Shown here piece after piece: positions 50,592 to 60,371 of a stretch of DNA of 64,000 nt (the stretch's first letter is position 1; every line of letters starts with the position of its first letter). Origin of the DNA: Tianweitania aestuarii (lineage in GTDB: Bacteria > Pseudomonadota > Alphaproteobacteria > Rhizobiales > Rhizobiaceae); contig NZ_JAFMNX010000001.1 of assembly GCF_018457165.1 (NCBI RefSeq), positions 124,001-188,000 of the forward strand, in the 5' to 3' direction. The notes below the pieces were generated by a model. It ran no database searches. It saw only the letters and a program-made list of their open reading frames with translations, and had not been told where the DNA came from. Made by a program: the position numbers and the translations under genes.

Positions 50592-51593
50592 ATGTCGAGC
50601 CGCAAGCGACCGCTGGTCGTGCTGACGCGCAAGCTGCCGGATCCCGTGGAAACGCGCATGCGCGAGCTGTTCGACGCGCGGCTCAACGAAGACGACCGCA
50701 TTCTGTCGCAGCCGGAGCTGGTGGCAGCCGTCGGCGAAGCGCAGGTTCTGGTGCCAACCGTGCGTGATCGCATCGACGCAGCCGTGATTGCGCAGGCCGG
50801 GCCAAACCTGAAGCTGATCGCCAATTACGGCAATGGCGTCGACAATGTCGATGTCGCGGCTGCGGCAGCAAGAGGCATCACCGTCACCAACACGCCGAAT
50901 GTCCTGACCGAAGATACGGCCGACATGACCATGGCGCTGATCATGGCCGTGCCGCGTCGTTTGGCCGAGGGCGCCAACATTCTTCATACGCAAGGCAAAT
51001 GGGCGGGCTGGTCGCCGACCTGGATGCTCGGGCGACGCCTGGGCGGAAAGCGGCTCGGCATCGTCGGCATGGGCCGCATCGGTACGGCGGTGGCGCGCCG
51101 CGCCAAGGCGTTCGGCCTTTCGATCCACTACCACAACCGCAAGCATGTTTCGGCGGCGGTGGAAGACGAGCTCGAGGCGACCTATTGGGAAAGCCTCGAC
51201 CAGATGCTGGCGCGCATGGACATCATTTCGGTGAACTGTCCTTCGACGCCGGCGACCTTTCATCTCCTGTCGGCGCGCCGTTTGGCGCTGATGCAGCCGA
51301 CCGCCTATCTCGTGAACACCGCGCGCGGCGACATCGTCGACGAGACCGCCTTGATCGGGATGATCCAGGACGGAAAGCTGGCAGGCGCCGGGCTCGATGT
51401 GTTCGAGCAGGAGCCGGTGGTCAATCCCAAGCTCGTGAAGCTCGCCAACAAGGGTAAGGTCGTGCTTTTGCCGCATATGGCATCGGCCACGATCGAAAGC
51501 CGCATCGACATGGGCGAAAAGGTCATCATCAACATTCGCGCCTTTCTGGATGGACACAGGCCACCGGACCGGGTGTTGCCGAACCGCGTTTGA
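50592..51593 (+). CDS. D-2-hydroxyacid dehydrogenase (glyoxylate/hydroxypyruvate reductase type)
   Basis: The 333-residue NAD(P)-dependent enzyme from ATG 50592 (GGGAGGGG upstream) has the Rossmann motif GMGRIGTAVARRAKAFG near residues 159-175 and the catalytic Arg (NTARGDIVDE), Glu (FEQEP) and His (LLPHMASATIESR). Such enzymes reduce glyoxylate, hydroxypyruvate or related keto acids. A functional tie to malate synthase G is possible but distant. Confidence 0.92.
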   Translation: MSSRKRPLVVLTRKLPDPVETRMRELFDARLNEDDRILSQPELVAAVGEAQVLVPTVRDRIDAAVIAQAGPNLKLIANYGNGVDNVDVAAAAARGITVTNTPNVLTEDTADMTMALIMAVPRRLAEGANILHTQGKWAGWSPTWMLGRRLGGKRLGIVGMGRIGTAVARRAKAFGLSIHYHNRKHVSAAVEDELEATYWESLDQMLARMDIISVNCPSTPATFHLLSARRLALMQPTAYLVNTARGDIVDETALIGMIQDGKLAGAGLDVFEQEPVVNPKLVKLANKGKVVLLPHMASATIESRIDMGEKVIINIRAFLDGHRPPDRVLPNRV

Positions 51594-51729
51594 AAAAGCG
51601 GCCTTTGGGAACGGATTGGTCCCGTGCCTGGCTGAAGGGCAGGGACACTTCGTTCGATCCAGCCGGTTTCAAAGAACAAGCGCAGGAAAGCGTGGTCCGC
51701 TCGATCGCTTTCTGCCGCGCATGCAACTC

Positions 51730-52061
51730 CGACTTCCCGCGCTGGTAGCTTGGGAAGCGGACGCGAAACCCCGCGCCTTGATGATTTTAGATACGGCGCG
51801 GGTGTTTCGCGTCCGTCGGTGCTTTCACCCCAATGCCGGTGGGCGGGCTCGGTGCAGACTAGTCGCCACCTCACCAAGTGCTCCCGCACTGACCAGCACA
51901 GGGTCCGGGTTTGGGGAGGGACTGATTACCCTCCAAGCCGAACTACCGTAGTTCAACCAACCCGGACACCGCCGCCCTCCCCTGATCCCCGGTGCGCACC
52001 AGAGTTCCCGTGAGGGCGATGGGGGGAGGATAGAAGGGCGGGGAAGGGACGTGGATAGATT
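51730..52061 (-). repeat. 333-bp structured repeat, copy B (inverted)
   Basis: This is the reverse-complement match to 12885-13217. The left end has the same pairing elements in mirror order: 19-20 bp stem (51760-51815 region), GACTAGTC palindrome, AGTGC hairpin, and the small hairpin at 51940-51954. Relative to copy A, three neighbouring pairs in that last hairpin have changed on both or one side while keeping pairing. From 51594 to 51729 and 52062 to 52164 I see no gene. Confidence 0.85.
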
Positions 52062-52164
52062 GGGTTAAAAAACTTGCTGCGGCTCTCGCTCGATGGAGGC
52101 GCAGCAAGGGGAAGGGGCTGCTTTCACGCTTTTCAGTGTTTCCCCTTATCCACCGGCGACACCA

Positions 52165-52644
52165 CTAGGCGTTGCAGCGTCTGCGAAAGGTGATGGAGGT
52201 CGGCCTGGTAAAGCCGGGATGGCTCGTGCGCTTGATTTCCACAAAGCCGAAGCGCCGGAAAATGGCGTGATTGTCCGTCAGTTCGATACGGGCTTGCAGC
52301 TCGATCTCGGGGATGTTGAGCGCAGTTGCATGGGCAAAGGCTTTTTCCATCAAGGCGCGGCCGATACCCTGGCCGTGACAAGCGGGATCCACGGCGAAAC
52401 GGCCGCCGTAAAGGTAATCGCCGCGATGATCGAGAAAGAAGCAGCCGACGAGCTCGCCATCCTTTCGCGCGATGAAGACCTGCTCGCGCGCGGCTTTTTC
52501 GGCAAGCGCCTGCCCTGTGAGATCGTGGGTGGACGACGGCGGATCGATGACCCCGTCCATGGGGCCGAAAGCGCGGCGGATCAGACGGCGCAGGGCCTCC
52601 CAATCCCCGAAATCGGCAGGCAGGGCAAGAACTGCGATCGTCAT
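52165..52644 (-). CDS. GNAT family N-acetyltransferase
   Basis: The 159-residue protein has the GNAT core GGRFAVDPACHGQGIGRALM and IELTDNHAIFRRFGFVEIKR. The substrate is unknown. It is translationally coupled to the ThiF/MoeB-like gene through an ATGA overlap and ends the recF-moeB run. Confidence 0.88.
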   Translation of the reverse strand: MTIAVLALPADFGDWEALRRLIRRAFGPMDGVIDPPSSTHDLTGQALAEKAAREQVFIARKDGELVGCFFLDHRGDYLYGGRFAVDPACHGQGIGRALMEKAFAHATALNIPEIELQARIELTDNHAIFRRFGFVEIKRTSHPGFTRPTSITFRRRCNA

Positions 52645-53408
52645 GCGGTTTTCTTCGTGCGGTAGCGGACTTCATCGAAACGGGCGGACAGCGCATCGTA
52701 GAGCAGCAGGCGGCCGATCAGCGGCGTGCCGATGCCGGTAATCAGCTTAATGACTTCCATCGCCTGCAGACTGCCGATCACGCCGGGCAGGGCACCCAGC
52801 ACACCGGCCTGGGCGCAGGAAGGCACGAGACCGGCTGGCGGCGGTTCGGGAAAGAGGTCGCGGTAAGATGGGCAAAGCGCGCCGTCTGCCGCTGTGGCGT
52901 AGGGCGTCAGCACCGTCAGCGAACCATCGAAGCGCCCGAGTGCTGCGCTCACCAGCGGACGCTCAGCTGCCGCACAGGCATCGGCGAGGAGATAGCGGGT
53001 TTCGAAGTTGTCGGAGCCGTCCACCACCACGTCATAACGCGGGATGAGGTCGGACGCGCTTTCCTCATCCAGGCGCAGGGCGTGTTTTTCCACCACGACA
53101 TGGCTGTTGATTGCCGTGATCGCATGCTGCGCGCTGTCGACCTTCGGTTTGCCGACAGCACCCGTGGCGTGGATCACCTGGCGCTGGAGGTTGGACAAGG
53201 ACACGGTGTCGTCATCAACGATGCCAAGCGTACCGACGCCGGCTGCGGCGAGATATTGCAGGACCGGCGCGCCGAGACCGCCGGCGCCAATCATCAGCAC
53301 GCGGGCGCGCTTGAGCTTCTGCTGCCCGGCGCCGCCGACTTCCGGCAGCACGAGGTGGCGGGCATAGCGTTCGACTTCGAGAGGAGAAAGCGGCTGGGTG
53401 GTGTGCAT
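52641..53408 (-). CDS. ThiF/MoeB/HesA-family adenylyltransferase
   Basis: The 255-residue protein from ATG 53408 has the ATP site MIGAGGLGAPVLQYLAAAGV, the LGIVDDDTVSLSNLQRQVIH helix and the crossover region VPSCAQAGVLGALPGVIGSL. It should adenylate the C-terminus of a MoaD- or ThiS-type sulfur carrier. The usual first Zn Cys pair near CYRCLFPE is replaced by SYRDLFPE, so the Zn site is incomplete. The adjacent order recF-thiF is common in related genomes. Confidence 0.88.
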   Translation of the reverse strand: MHTTQPLSPLEVERYARHLVLPEVGGAGQQKLKRARVLMIGAGGLGAPVLQYLAAAGVGTLGIVDDDTVSLSNLQRQVIHATGAVGKPKVDSAQHAITAINSHVVVEKHALRLDEESASDLIPRYDVVVDGSDNFETRYLLADACAAAERPLVSAALGRFDGSLTVLTPYATAADGALCPSYRDLFPEPPPAGLVPSCAQAGVLGALPGVIGSLQAMEVIKLITGIGTPLIGRLLLYDALSARFDEVRYRTKKTA

Positions 53409-53439
53409 GACGGCATCATAGGCTTCGTCGCGAAGGCTG

Positions 53440-54582
53440 TCAGCCGGGATTGGGGGTAACCGTGCCGTCCTGAACAAGCAGGAACTGCGCGCGGCTTTCG
53501 AGGCTCGCAAACAGCGCGCGCTCCGTACCCGTCATGAAGGTCTGGCAGCCGATTTCTTCCAGGATGGAAAACAAGGCAGCGCGGCGGTTCTCGTCGAGAT
53601 GGGCGGCGATCTCGTCCAGAAGCAGGATCGGCACGAGCCCGGTGATCGCGCCGGTGAGCCGGGCATGCGACAGGATCAGGCCGATCAGCAGCGCTTTTTG
53701 TTCGCCGGTGGAGCAAAGGGCTGCGGGCATCGCCTTTTCGCGATAATCCACGAGAAAGTCGGCGCGATGCGGCCCATCGAGCGTGCGCGCGGAGGCGCGG
53801 TCGCGAAACCGGTTGTCGCGCAGGGCGCGGCGGAAGCTTTCCTCGATATCAACGGCAGCGCGTCCCGCAACCTGGTCTTCCACGAAGCCGGTGAGCGAAA
53901 CGCCCGCGCGGGGGAAGGGGGCACCATCCGGCATGGTTTCGATCAGTCCGGTAAGGAGGCGCACCAGCTCGACGCGGGCAACAGCGATCGCCGTTCCGGT
54001 TTCGGCCATCTGGGTTTCGATCGCGTCCAGCCAGGCAGTGTCGCGGCTGTCTTCGGCAAGCAGCCGGTTGCGGCCGCGCATGGCTTTTTCATAATCGAGC
54101 GTGCGGCGGCCATGCTGCGGGTCGATGGCCAGCACCAGACGGTCGATGAACCGGCGGCGCTCGGCGGCGGGGCCGGTAAAAAGCGTGTCCATCGACGGCG
54201 TCAGCCAGATCACGCGCAGCCATTCCAGGAGATCGTCGGCGCTGCGGGCCGGTGCGCCGTTGATGCGCACCCGACGGCCGGCATCGGTCTCGCCTTCGGC
54301 TGATGCCGTGCCGGTGCCGATGCTGACATCGCCTTCCGGGCCGCTGATTTCGGCAAAAATGGAGAAGCCGTCCGTGGCGCCTGCGCGGGGCACATCGGCA
54401 TAGCTGGCGCGCCGCAGACCACGGCCGGGCGACAGGAAAGAAATGGCTTCGAGCAGATTGGTTTTGCCGGCGCCATTGGCGCCGAACAGCACGACGGCGC
54501 CGGGCTCGAACCGGGTCACGAGCTGCGCGTAGTTCCGGAACTGCGTGAGCTGGAACTTACCGATCGAGCTGGGTTCGGCCAT
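53440..54582 (-). CDS. recF: RecF, DNA repair ATPase
   Basis: The 380-residue SMC-like protein has Walker A GANGAGKTN (34-42), the RecF signature LDGPHRADF and ABC-type STGEQKALLIGLI, with Walker B ILLLDEIAAHLD. It loads RecA at gaps with RecO and RecR. It is 14 bp after dnaN, part of the dnaA-dnaN-recF set. Confidence 0.97.
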   Translation of the reverse strand: MAEPSSIGKFQLTQFRNYAQLVTRFEPGAVVLFGANGAGKTNLLEAISFLSPGRGLRRASYADVPRAGATDGFSIFAEISGPEGDVSIGTGTASAEGETDAGRRVRINGAPARSADDLLEWLRVIWLTPSMDTLFTGPAAERRRFIDRLVLAIDPQHGRRTLDYEKAMRGRNRLLAEDSRDTAWLDAIETQMAETGTAIAVARVELVRLLTGLIETMPDGAPFPRAGVSLTGFVEDQVAGRAAVDIEESFRRALRDNRFRDRASARTLDGPHRADFLVDYREKAMPAALCSTGEQKALLIGLILSHARLTGAITGLVPILLLDEIAAHLDENRRAALFSILEEIGCQTFMTGTERALFASLESRAQFLLVQDGTVTPNPG

Positions 54583-54596
54583 CGATACCCGATGCG

Positions 54597-55712
54597 CTAC
54601 ACGCGCATCGGCATCAGGACATACAGCGTGTCTTCGTCCGAAGCATCATGGATCAGCGTCGGGGAACCGGCATCGGCCAGCATGAAGCGGGCATCGCCAC
54701 CCGACAGCTGCGCTGCGACATCGAGGAGATAGCGCGCATTGAAGCCGATCTCGATCGGATCGGAATCGTAGTCTGCGGCCAGTTCTTCCGTCGCGGAGCC
54801 GGAATCCGGATTGTTGACGGCAAGCGTCACCTGGCCGGAGGTGATCGACAGTTTCACGGCGCGGCCGCGCTCCGACGAAATGGTGGAGACGCGATCGACG
54901 GCCGATGCAAAGCTCTGCCGGTCGATCAGAAGCCGGCGGTCGTTACCGGTCGGGATCACGCGCTGGTAATCGGGGAAAGTGCCGTCGATCAGCTTGGAGG
55001 TCAGAACGACAGGGCCGATCGTAAAGCGGATCTTGGTGTCGGACAGTTCAACCGTGACGGTGGTTTCGGGATCATCGAGCAGCTTCTGCAACTCGCTGAC
55101 CGTCTTGCGCGGCACGATGATGCCGGGCATCCCTTCCGAACCGGATGGAGCGGCGGTTTCCGAACGCGCCAGACGGTGACCGTCGGTTGCCACCGCGCGC
55201 AGCTTCAGGTCCTCGTCGCCATGCGTGTGAAGGAAAATGCCGTTGAGGTAATAGCGCGTTTCTTCCGTCGAGATCGCGAACTGCGTCTTGTCGATCAGGC
55301 CCTTGATGGCGGGCGCTTCGATGCGGAAGATATGCGTGAAGGTGCCGGCCGAAAGCTGGGGGAAATCCGACTGCGGCAGGCACTGAAGGCGGAACGAGGA
55401 GCGGCCGGCCATGACGGTCATGGCATTGCCGTCTTCATCGAGCTTCAGCATCACTTCCGACCCGTCAGGCAGCTTGCGCACGATGTCGTACAGCAGATGC
55501 GCTGGCACGGTGGTGGAGCCGGCGCGCTCGACCATCGCGGGGATCGTTTCGGTGACTTCGAGGTCGAGATCGGTCGCCTTCAGCGACAGATTGGCGCCCT
55601 CGGCACTCAGCAGCACGTTCGACAGAATCGGTATCGTGTTGCGGCGCTCAACGACGCGATGAACATGGTTGAGCGACTTCAGAAGGTTCGAGCGTTCAAG
55701 AACTACACGCAT
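54597..55712 (-). CDS. dnaN: DNA polymerase III beta sliding clamp
   Basis: The 371-residue clamp protein (MRVVLERSNLLKSLNHVHRV) has the three-domain processivity-fold and ends with DTLYVLMPMRV. It encircles DNA as a dimer. It follows dnaA by 178 bp and precedes recF by 14 bp. Confidence 0.98.
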   Translation of the reverse strand: MRVVLERSNLLKSLNHVHRVVERRNTIPILSNVLLSAEGANLSLKATDLDLEVTETIPAMVERAGSTTVPAHLLYDIVRKLPDGSEVMLKLDEDGNAMTVMAGRSSFRLQCLPQSDFPQLSAGTFTHIFRIEAPAIKGLIDKTQFAISTEETRYYLNGIFLHTHGDEDLKLRAVATDGHRLARSETAAPSGSEGMPGIIVPRKTVSELQKLLDDPETTVTVELSDTKIRFTIGPVVLTSKLIDGTFPDYQRVIPTGNDRRLLIDRQSFASAVDRVSTISSERGRAVKLSITSGQVTLAVNNPDSGSATEELAADYDSDPIEIGFNARYLLDVAAQLSGGDARFMLADAGSPTLIHDASDEDTLYVLMPMRV

Positions 55713-55890
55713 GGCAACCAGTCCCGGATTGGATCAGCGGGACGGGCAGTCGCGAAAGGGCTGCCTGTGTCCCGTTGGCAGGCGGGGGATCCCCCGCCGA
55801 AGTCGCGGCAGACTGACAACAAATCCGCCGCGAAAGCAAGGTCTTCGGCCGGTTTGGACCGGCCGATCAACAAGCGCTTCGAGGTGAGCC

Positions 55891-57459
55891 TTACTGTGCC
55901 TCGTTGATGAGGCGGCGCAGGAACTCGATTTCCTGTGCGAGCTTGGCATCCGAGCCCGTGAGATCCTCGATCTTGCGCACGGCATGCAGAACCGTGGTGT
56001 GATCGCGGCCGCCGAAGCGTCGGCCGATCTCGGGAAGCGAGCGCGGCGTCAGCACCTTGGACAGATACATCGCCACCTGGCGCGGCTTCACAATCGTGCG
56101 GGTGCGGCGGTTCGACAGGAGTTCCGTCTTCGACACGTTGTAGTGGCGGGCAACCACGCGCTGAATGTCTTCGATGCGCACGCGCTTGGGCTCGCCCGAG
56201 CGGAAAATGTGGGCCAGCATCTCGTCGATCCGGTCAACATCGAGCTGCGGCTCGAAGGAGCGGCGGAACAGAACCTGGTTGAACGCGCCTTCGATTTCGC
56301 GGCCGCTGCCGGGAATGGCGTGGGCGATGTGGTTCAGGATCTCTTCGGAGATCGTGATGGTGGCATCTTCGGCCTGTGCCAGCGCCAGACGGTGGCGCAG
56401 CATCGACAGGCGCATGGAGAAGTCGGGAGCGGCCATTTCGAGCGACACGCCGCCGGACAAACGCGAGCGCACGCGCGGCTCGAGCGATTCCAGTTCCGTT
56501 GCCGGACGGTCGGCGGCCACCACGACCTGCTTGGCGCTGTCGAGCAGCATGTTGAGGAGGTGGCAGAACTCGTTCTGGATCGACTTGCCCTGCAGGAACT
56601 GCATGTCGTCGATGATCAGGAGGTCGATGTCGCGCAGGTGCTCCTTGAGAGCGAGCGCGCTGTTATCGCGAATGGCGGATGCAAAGCGCCACATGAAATA
56701 TTCGGCGGTCAGATAAACGACGCGCGAACCCGGACGATTGCGAATGGCCTCGTCGGCGATCGCCTGAAGCAGGTGGGTCTTGCCGAGGCCAACCGAGGAA
56801 TGGATGTAAAGCGGGTTGAAGCGCACGGCGTTCGGCGCGGTCTCGGCAACGGCCTTGGCGGCGGCGAAGGCAACGCGGTTCGACGGGCCTTCAACGAAGG
56901 ACTCGAAGGTGTAGCGCTGGTCGAGCGGCGAGCCGATGCTCGATCCGCGTGCTTCCGTTTCACCGGAAGCCGGACGCGGCGCGGGCGCACCCACAACCGA
57001 CAGCATCGGCTTGATCGACGGTGCGGCGGCAACGCCTGCGGTCGGCTTGGCAGCGCGGTTGCGCTGAACGGCGGCTTCGCTTTGCACCGGGGCGGTGTTG
57101 CGGGTAGCGGAGCGAACGATCACCTCGACCTTGAGCGTGGAGGGCTCTTCGGCCTGCCACAGTTCTTCGATCTGGCGGATATAGTGGTTGTTGATCCAGG
57201 AGCGCAGGAAGGCGGTCGGCACGGACAGGCGCACGATGCCCTTCGATGCTTCCGCAAGCTTCATGCGGCCAAACCAGCTTGAATAAACGTCGTTCCCGAG
57301 ACGGGCCCGCAGCTGTACCTTTACGCGTTCGAAAACTCGTTCACCGGCTGCGTCGCCTGCTGTCATCTGGTCCTCGTTGGAATTGGTCTGGATTGGAAGG
57401 CCGAACTCGCTCTTCGCTGCAAAGCCGCTATGCATGTGTCGCCGTTCCTTATCCGTCAT
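55891..57459 (-). CDS. dnaA: chromosomal replication initiator DnaA
   Basis: From ATG 57459 (GGGAGG upstream) the product is 522 residues: domain I ([20 protein letters not shown]), a Pro/Ala-rich linker, AAA+ domain with Walker [11 protein letters not shown] and [13 protein letters not shown], and DNA-binding domain IV with [18 protein letters not shown]. It binds DnaA boxes at oriC. The upstream region carries at least two DnaA boxes. Confidence 0.97.
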   Translation of the reverse strand: MTDKERRHMHSGFAAKSEFGLPIQTNSNEDQMTAGDAAGERVFERVKVQLRARLGNDVYSSWFGRMKLAEASKGIVRLSVPTAFLRSWINNHYIRQIEELWQAEEPSTLKVEVIVRSATRNTAPVQSEAAVQRNRAAKPTAGVAAAPSIKPMLSVVGAPAPRPASGETEARGSSIGSPLDQRYTFESFVEGPSNRVAFAAAKAVAETAPNAVRFNPLYIHSSVGLGKTHLLQAIADEAIRNRPGSRVVYLTAEYFMWRFASAIRDNSALALKEHLRDIDLLIIDDMQFLQGKSIQNEFCHLLNMLLDSAKQVVVAADRPATELESLEPRVRSRLSGGVSLEMAAPDFSMRLSMLRHRLALAQAEDATITISEEILNHIAHAIPGSGREIEGAFNQVLFRRSFEPQLDVDRIDEMLAHIFRSGEPKRVRIEDIQRVVARHYNVSKTELLSNRRTRTIVKPRQVAMYLSKVLTPRSLPEIGRRFGGRDHTTVLHAVRKIEDLTGSDAKLAQEIEFLRRLINEAQ

Positions 57460-58155
57460 GCTCGCGCCTCCCGTTGCGGAAGACGCTGTTAGTGGTCCCG
57501 ATCGCTTCCGTTGCGAAGCGCCAAGACAATAAGGCGCTCCGTCCGGGTTCTCACCCAGAGTTTGTACGCCCTCGATTTTCGGCAAACCTCCGGCCGGCCA
57601 ACGGATTCCCATTGGCCTGCGCACCGCAACAAAAGTTGCTGGACATTGCTTCGATCGCTACACAGCGAAAGGTCTCAGACACCCGTTCACCAATGGTGCG
57701 GCAGTGTCATCCTCATGGCTCGGGTTTAAGGCCCCCGCCCGTCCCTCTCGCTGACTGGACATTACCGAGTCCGGAGCCGCCGATACAAGCGGTAGACAGG
57801 GACAAATTTAAACTAATCTTAATGCTCAAGGCCGTTTTGGGCCCGCTTTGTGGCGCGTTAATCCTCTAAGTTCTTTGGATTCAATCTCTTTTCCTGCGGA
57901 CCGATTTTCGGTGCTTCTGAAACAAATTTTTTCAAAGAATCTGCTTGACTCTGAGAGGTGTAGGAGGGTCGGGCGACGATGTGGATCGTCTGTGGATAAA
58001 CTTCTACAACCCACTGATTAAGCAAAGGAAAATGGAACGGCCTTGTTGGTCCCCAGATGCGGAGATCTTGAATCTCAAGAGCTTAGCCGAGGAGGCCTCC
58101 GCGCAACGAGGAAACGGCCTGAAGAGTCGAGTGTCCAGCTTGACGCAGGGCACAA
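57460..58155. other. dnaA-rpsT intergenic region, candidate oriC or dnaA control region
   Basis: No ORF here is convincing. The stretch from 57790 to 58005 is AT-rich for this genome (ACAAATTTAAACTAATCTTA; CAAATTTTTTCAAAGAATCT). Two DnaA boxes lie at its end. It could be an origin or the dnaA promoter region; in several rhizobia the mapped oriC is elsewhere near hemE. Confidence 0.5.
57980..57999 (-). promoter_or_regulatory. two DnaA boxes
   Basis: TGTGGATAA (57991-57999) is the exact complement of the consensus box TTATCCACA. TGTGGATCG (57980-57988) is a near match in the same orientation, two bases before it. Confidence 0.7.
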
Positions 58156-58156
58156 A

Positions 58157-58183
58157 AAAAGCCCGGCACAAGGCCGGGCTTTT
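58157..58183 (-). terminator. intrinsic terminator of rpsT
   Basis: On the minus strand AAAAGCCCGGC-type stem with loop CTTGT is followed by TTTTTTT. It ends 22 bp after the rpsT stop. Confidence 0.92.
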
Positions 58184-58205
58184 GAACACAAGTGTTAAGA
58201 TCGGA

Positions 58206-58484
58206 TCAGGCTGGAGCCGAAGCCGACAGCGTCTTCAGGCGGGAAGCCAGACGCGATACCTTGCGGGCAGCGGTGTTGCGATGAACGACGCCCTTCGAGG
58301 CAGCGCGCATCAGTTCCGGCTCGGCGGCCTTGAATGCAACTGCGGCCGCGTCCTTGTCGCCGGCCAGCAGCGCTTCTTCGACCTTGCGGACGAAAGTGCG
58401 CACGCGCGAACGGCGGTTCTTGTTGGTTGCAGTACGGCGGGCGATCTTGCGCGCCGCCTTCTTGGCCGAAGCTGTATTGGCCAT
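58206..58484 (-). CDS. rpsT: ribosomal protein S20
   Basis: The 92-residue protein [20 protein letters not shown] is S20, rich in Lys/Arg/Ala helices, and binds 16S rRNA. GAGAGG lies before the start. It stands alone between dnaA and echA with its own terminator. Confidence 0.97.
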   Translation of the reverse strand: MANTASAKKAARKIARRTATNKNRRSRVRTFVRKVEEALLAGDKDAAAVAFKAAEPELMRAASKGVVHRNTAARKVSRLASRLKTLSASAPA

Positions 58485-58652
58485 GTCGCCTCTCTATTGT
58501 TTCAACGGGTCCTGCCGGCCGGCAGGCCGTACAAAATAGCAATGCGGCAGCCGATAGCCACCACAAGTTGGGCGGCTTATAAGCAAGGTGGAGCGCAACG
58601 TCAATTCTTTTCCGGGCTCTTCCGGCAAGGCGCTGCGCTTCACGCCGCGCGC

Positions 58653-59426
58653 TCAGCGGTTCTTGAAGGTCGGCTTGCGCTTCTCGGCAAAGGCCGACAT
58701 GCCTTCCTTCTGGTCTTCCAGCGCAAACATGGAATGAAACACGCGCCGCTCGAAGCGCAGGCCTTCGGCAAGCGTCATTTCATAGGAGCGGTTGACCGCT
58801 TCCTTGTTCATCATCACGGCCGGCAACGAGAAGTCGGCGATCTTGGTGGCGGCCTTCAGGGCTTCCTCGATCAGCTCGCTCGCGGGCACCACACGCGACA
58901 CGAGACCGCTGCGCTCGGCTTCGGCGGCATCCATCATGCGACCTGTCAAACACATGTCCATGGCTTTCGACTTGCCAACGAACCGTGTGAGGCGCTGCGA
59001 ACCGCCCATGCCCGGCATGACGCCCAGCGTAATCTCCGGCTGGCCGAACTTTGCGGTGTCGGCAGCGATAATGAAATCGCAGGCCATTGCGAGCTCGCAG
59101 CCCCCGCCCAGCGCATAACCGCCAACGGCCGCGATGATCGGCTTGCGCACGCGCCCCATCGCATCCCATTCGGCAAAGAAGTCGTCGAGATAGTTGTCGA
59201 CATAGGAGCGGCTTTGCATCTCCTTGATGTCGGCGCCGGCCGCAAAGGCCTTGTCCGACCCGGTGATGACGATGCAGCCGATGGCGGGATCGGCATCATA
59301 GATCTTGAGCGCTTCCAGCACGTCGCGCGTCAAACCCGAATTGATGGCGTTCAGCGCCTGCGGACGGTTCAGCGTAATGAGCCCGACCTTGCCGCGCGTT
59401 TCCGCCAGGATCGTTTCATAGGCCAT
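58653..59426 (-). CDS. enoyl-CoA hydratase
   Basis: The 257-residue crotonase has [12 protein letters not shown] and [15 protein letters not shown] (oxyanion hole) and [19 protein letters not shown] with the catalytic Glu. The fit is best to short-chain enoyl-CoA hydratases (PaaF/FadB1 type) of beta-oxidation. It lies between mutM and rpsT, as in many rhizobia. AGGAGGAAC is before the start. Confidence 0.93.
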   Translation of the reverse strand: MAYETILAETRGKVGLITLNRPQALNAINSGLTRDVLEALKIYDADPAIGCIVITGSDKAFAAGADIKEMQSRSYVDNYLDDFFAEWDAMGRVRKPIIAAVGGYALGGGCELAMACDFIIAADTAKFGQPEITLGVMPGMGGSQRLTRFVGKSKAMDMCLTGRMMDAAEAERSGLVSRVVPASELIEEALKAATKIADFSLPAVMMNKEAVNRSYEMTLAEGLRFERRVFHSMFALEDQKEGMSAFAEKRKPTFKNR

Positions 59427-59468
59427 GCGTTCCTCCTGTATGGTCTGCCCTTGATAGGCTCACCCTTA

Positions 59469-60371
59469 TCAGCGCTGGCAGCGCGGGCAATAGAAAGTGG
59501 AGCGGCCAGCTTGAGTGATGCGCTGCACAGCGCCTGTGCAGGCGATGCGCGGGCAGGGCGAGCCCTCGCGATCGTAAACGGAGAAGGTGTGCTGGAAATA
59601 GCCGAGCGAGCCGTCGGCCTGGCGATGATCGCGCAAGGTGGAGCCGCCGGCCGCCACCGCATCGGCGATCACGGTGCGGATCGCTTCAGCCAGCCGGCGC
59701 GTGCGCAACGTGTCCTTACCCGGCTTTCCCGCGATCGTGCCGGCCAGACGCTTGGGTGAAATGGCGGCACGCCACAGCGCCTCGCAGACATAGATATTGC
59801 CGAGGCCGGCGATCAGGTGCTGATCGAGCAGAGCGGACTTCAGCGGGGTCTTCTTAGCCCGGAGCATGTCGGACAGAAGCACGCCATCCAACGCATTGCC
59901 GGTGGGCTCGACGCCGAGACCGTTGAGCAGCGGATGATCATGCAAGGCGTCGGCCTCGGCCAGCAGCATGAAGCCGAAGCGACGCGGATCGTTATAGATC
60001 ACGCGCGCACGGCCTTCCGGCCGCTCGAGGTGGAACACGACATGATCGTGCTTCTCGTCCTTGGAGCGGGGATGATGGAAGGTGCCGGGCGTCTCGGGCT
60101 CCGCTTCTGCATCGCTTTCTTCTTCGATGCGGAACGAACCGGACATGCCGAGATGAGCGATCACCACTGCGCCGTCGTCGAGATGAACAAGCAGATACTT
60201 CGCCCGTCGCGCCAGAGCCTCGATCGTGCGGCCTTGAAGACGGGCGGCGAAATCGAGCGGCAGCGGGAAGCGCAGGTCGGGGCGGCGCAGTTCCACCCGT
60301 TCGATCCGCGCACCTTCCATCACAGGCTGCAACCCGCGCCGGACGGTTTCAACTTCGGGCAGTTCAGGCAT
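59469..60371 (-). CDS. mutM: formamidopyrimidine-DNA glycosylase
   Basis: The 300-residue enzyme starts [13 protein letters not shown] (catalytic Pro and Glu) and has a conserved Lys ([13 protein letters not shown]). Its C-terminal zinc finger has paired Cys (CPRIAC and CPRC). It removes 8-oxoG from DNA. Its start overlaps the deoB stop by 8 bp, so it is co-translated. Confidence 0.97.
   Translation of the reverse strand: MPELPEVETVRRGLQPVMEGARIERVELRRPDLRFPLPLDFAARLQGRTIEALARRAKYLLVHLDDGAVVIAHLGMSGSFRIEEESDAEAEPETPGTFHHPRSKDEKHDHVVFHLERPEGRARVIYNDPRRFGFMLLAEADALHDHPLLNGLGVEPTGNALDGVLLSDMLRAKKTPLKSALLDQHLIAGLGNIYVCEALWRAAISPKRLAGTIAGKPGKDTLRTRRLAEAIRTVIADAVAAGGSTLRDHRQADGSLGYFQHTFSVYDREGSPCPRIACTGAVQRITQAGRSTFYCPRCQR

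Noticed and set aside
53599-54303. 234-residue ORF antisense to recF
   Set aside because: Shadow of recF, no domain signature.
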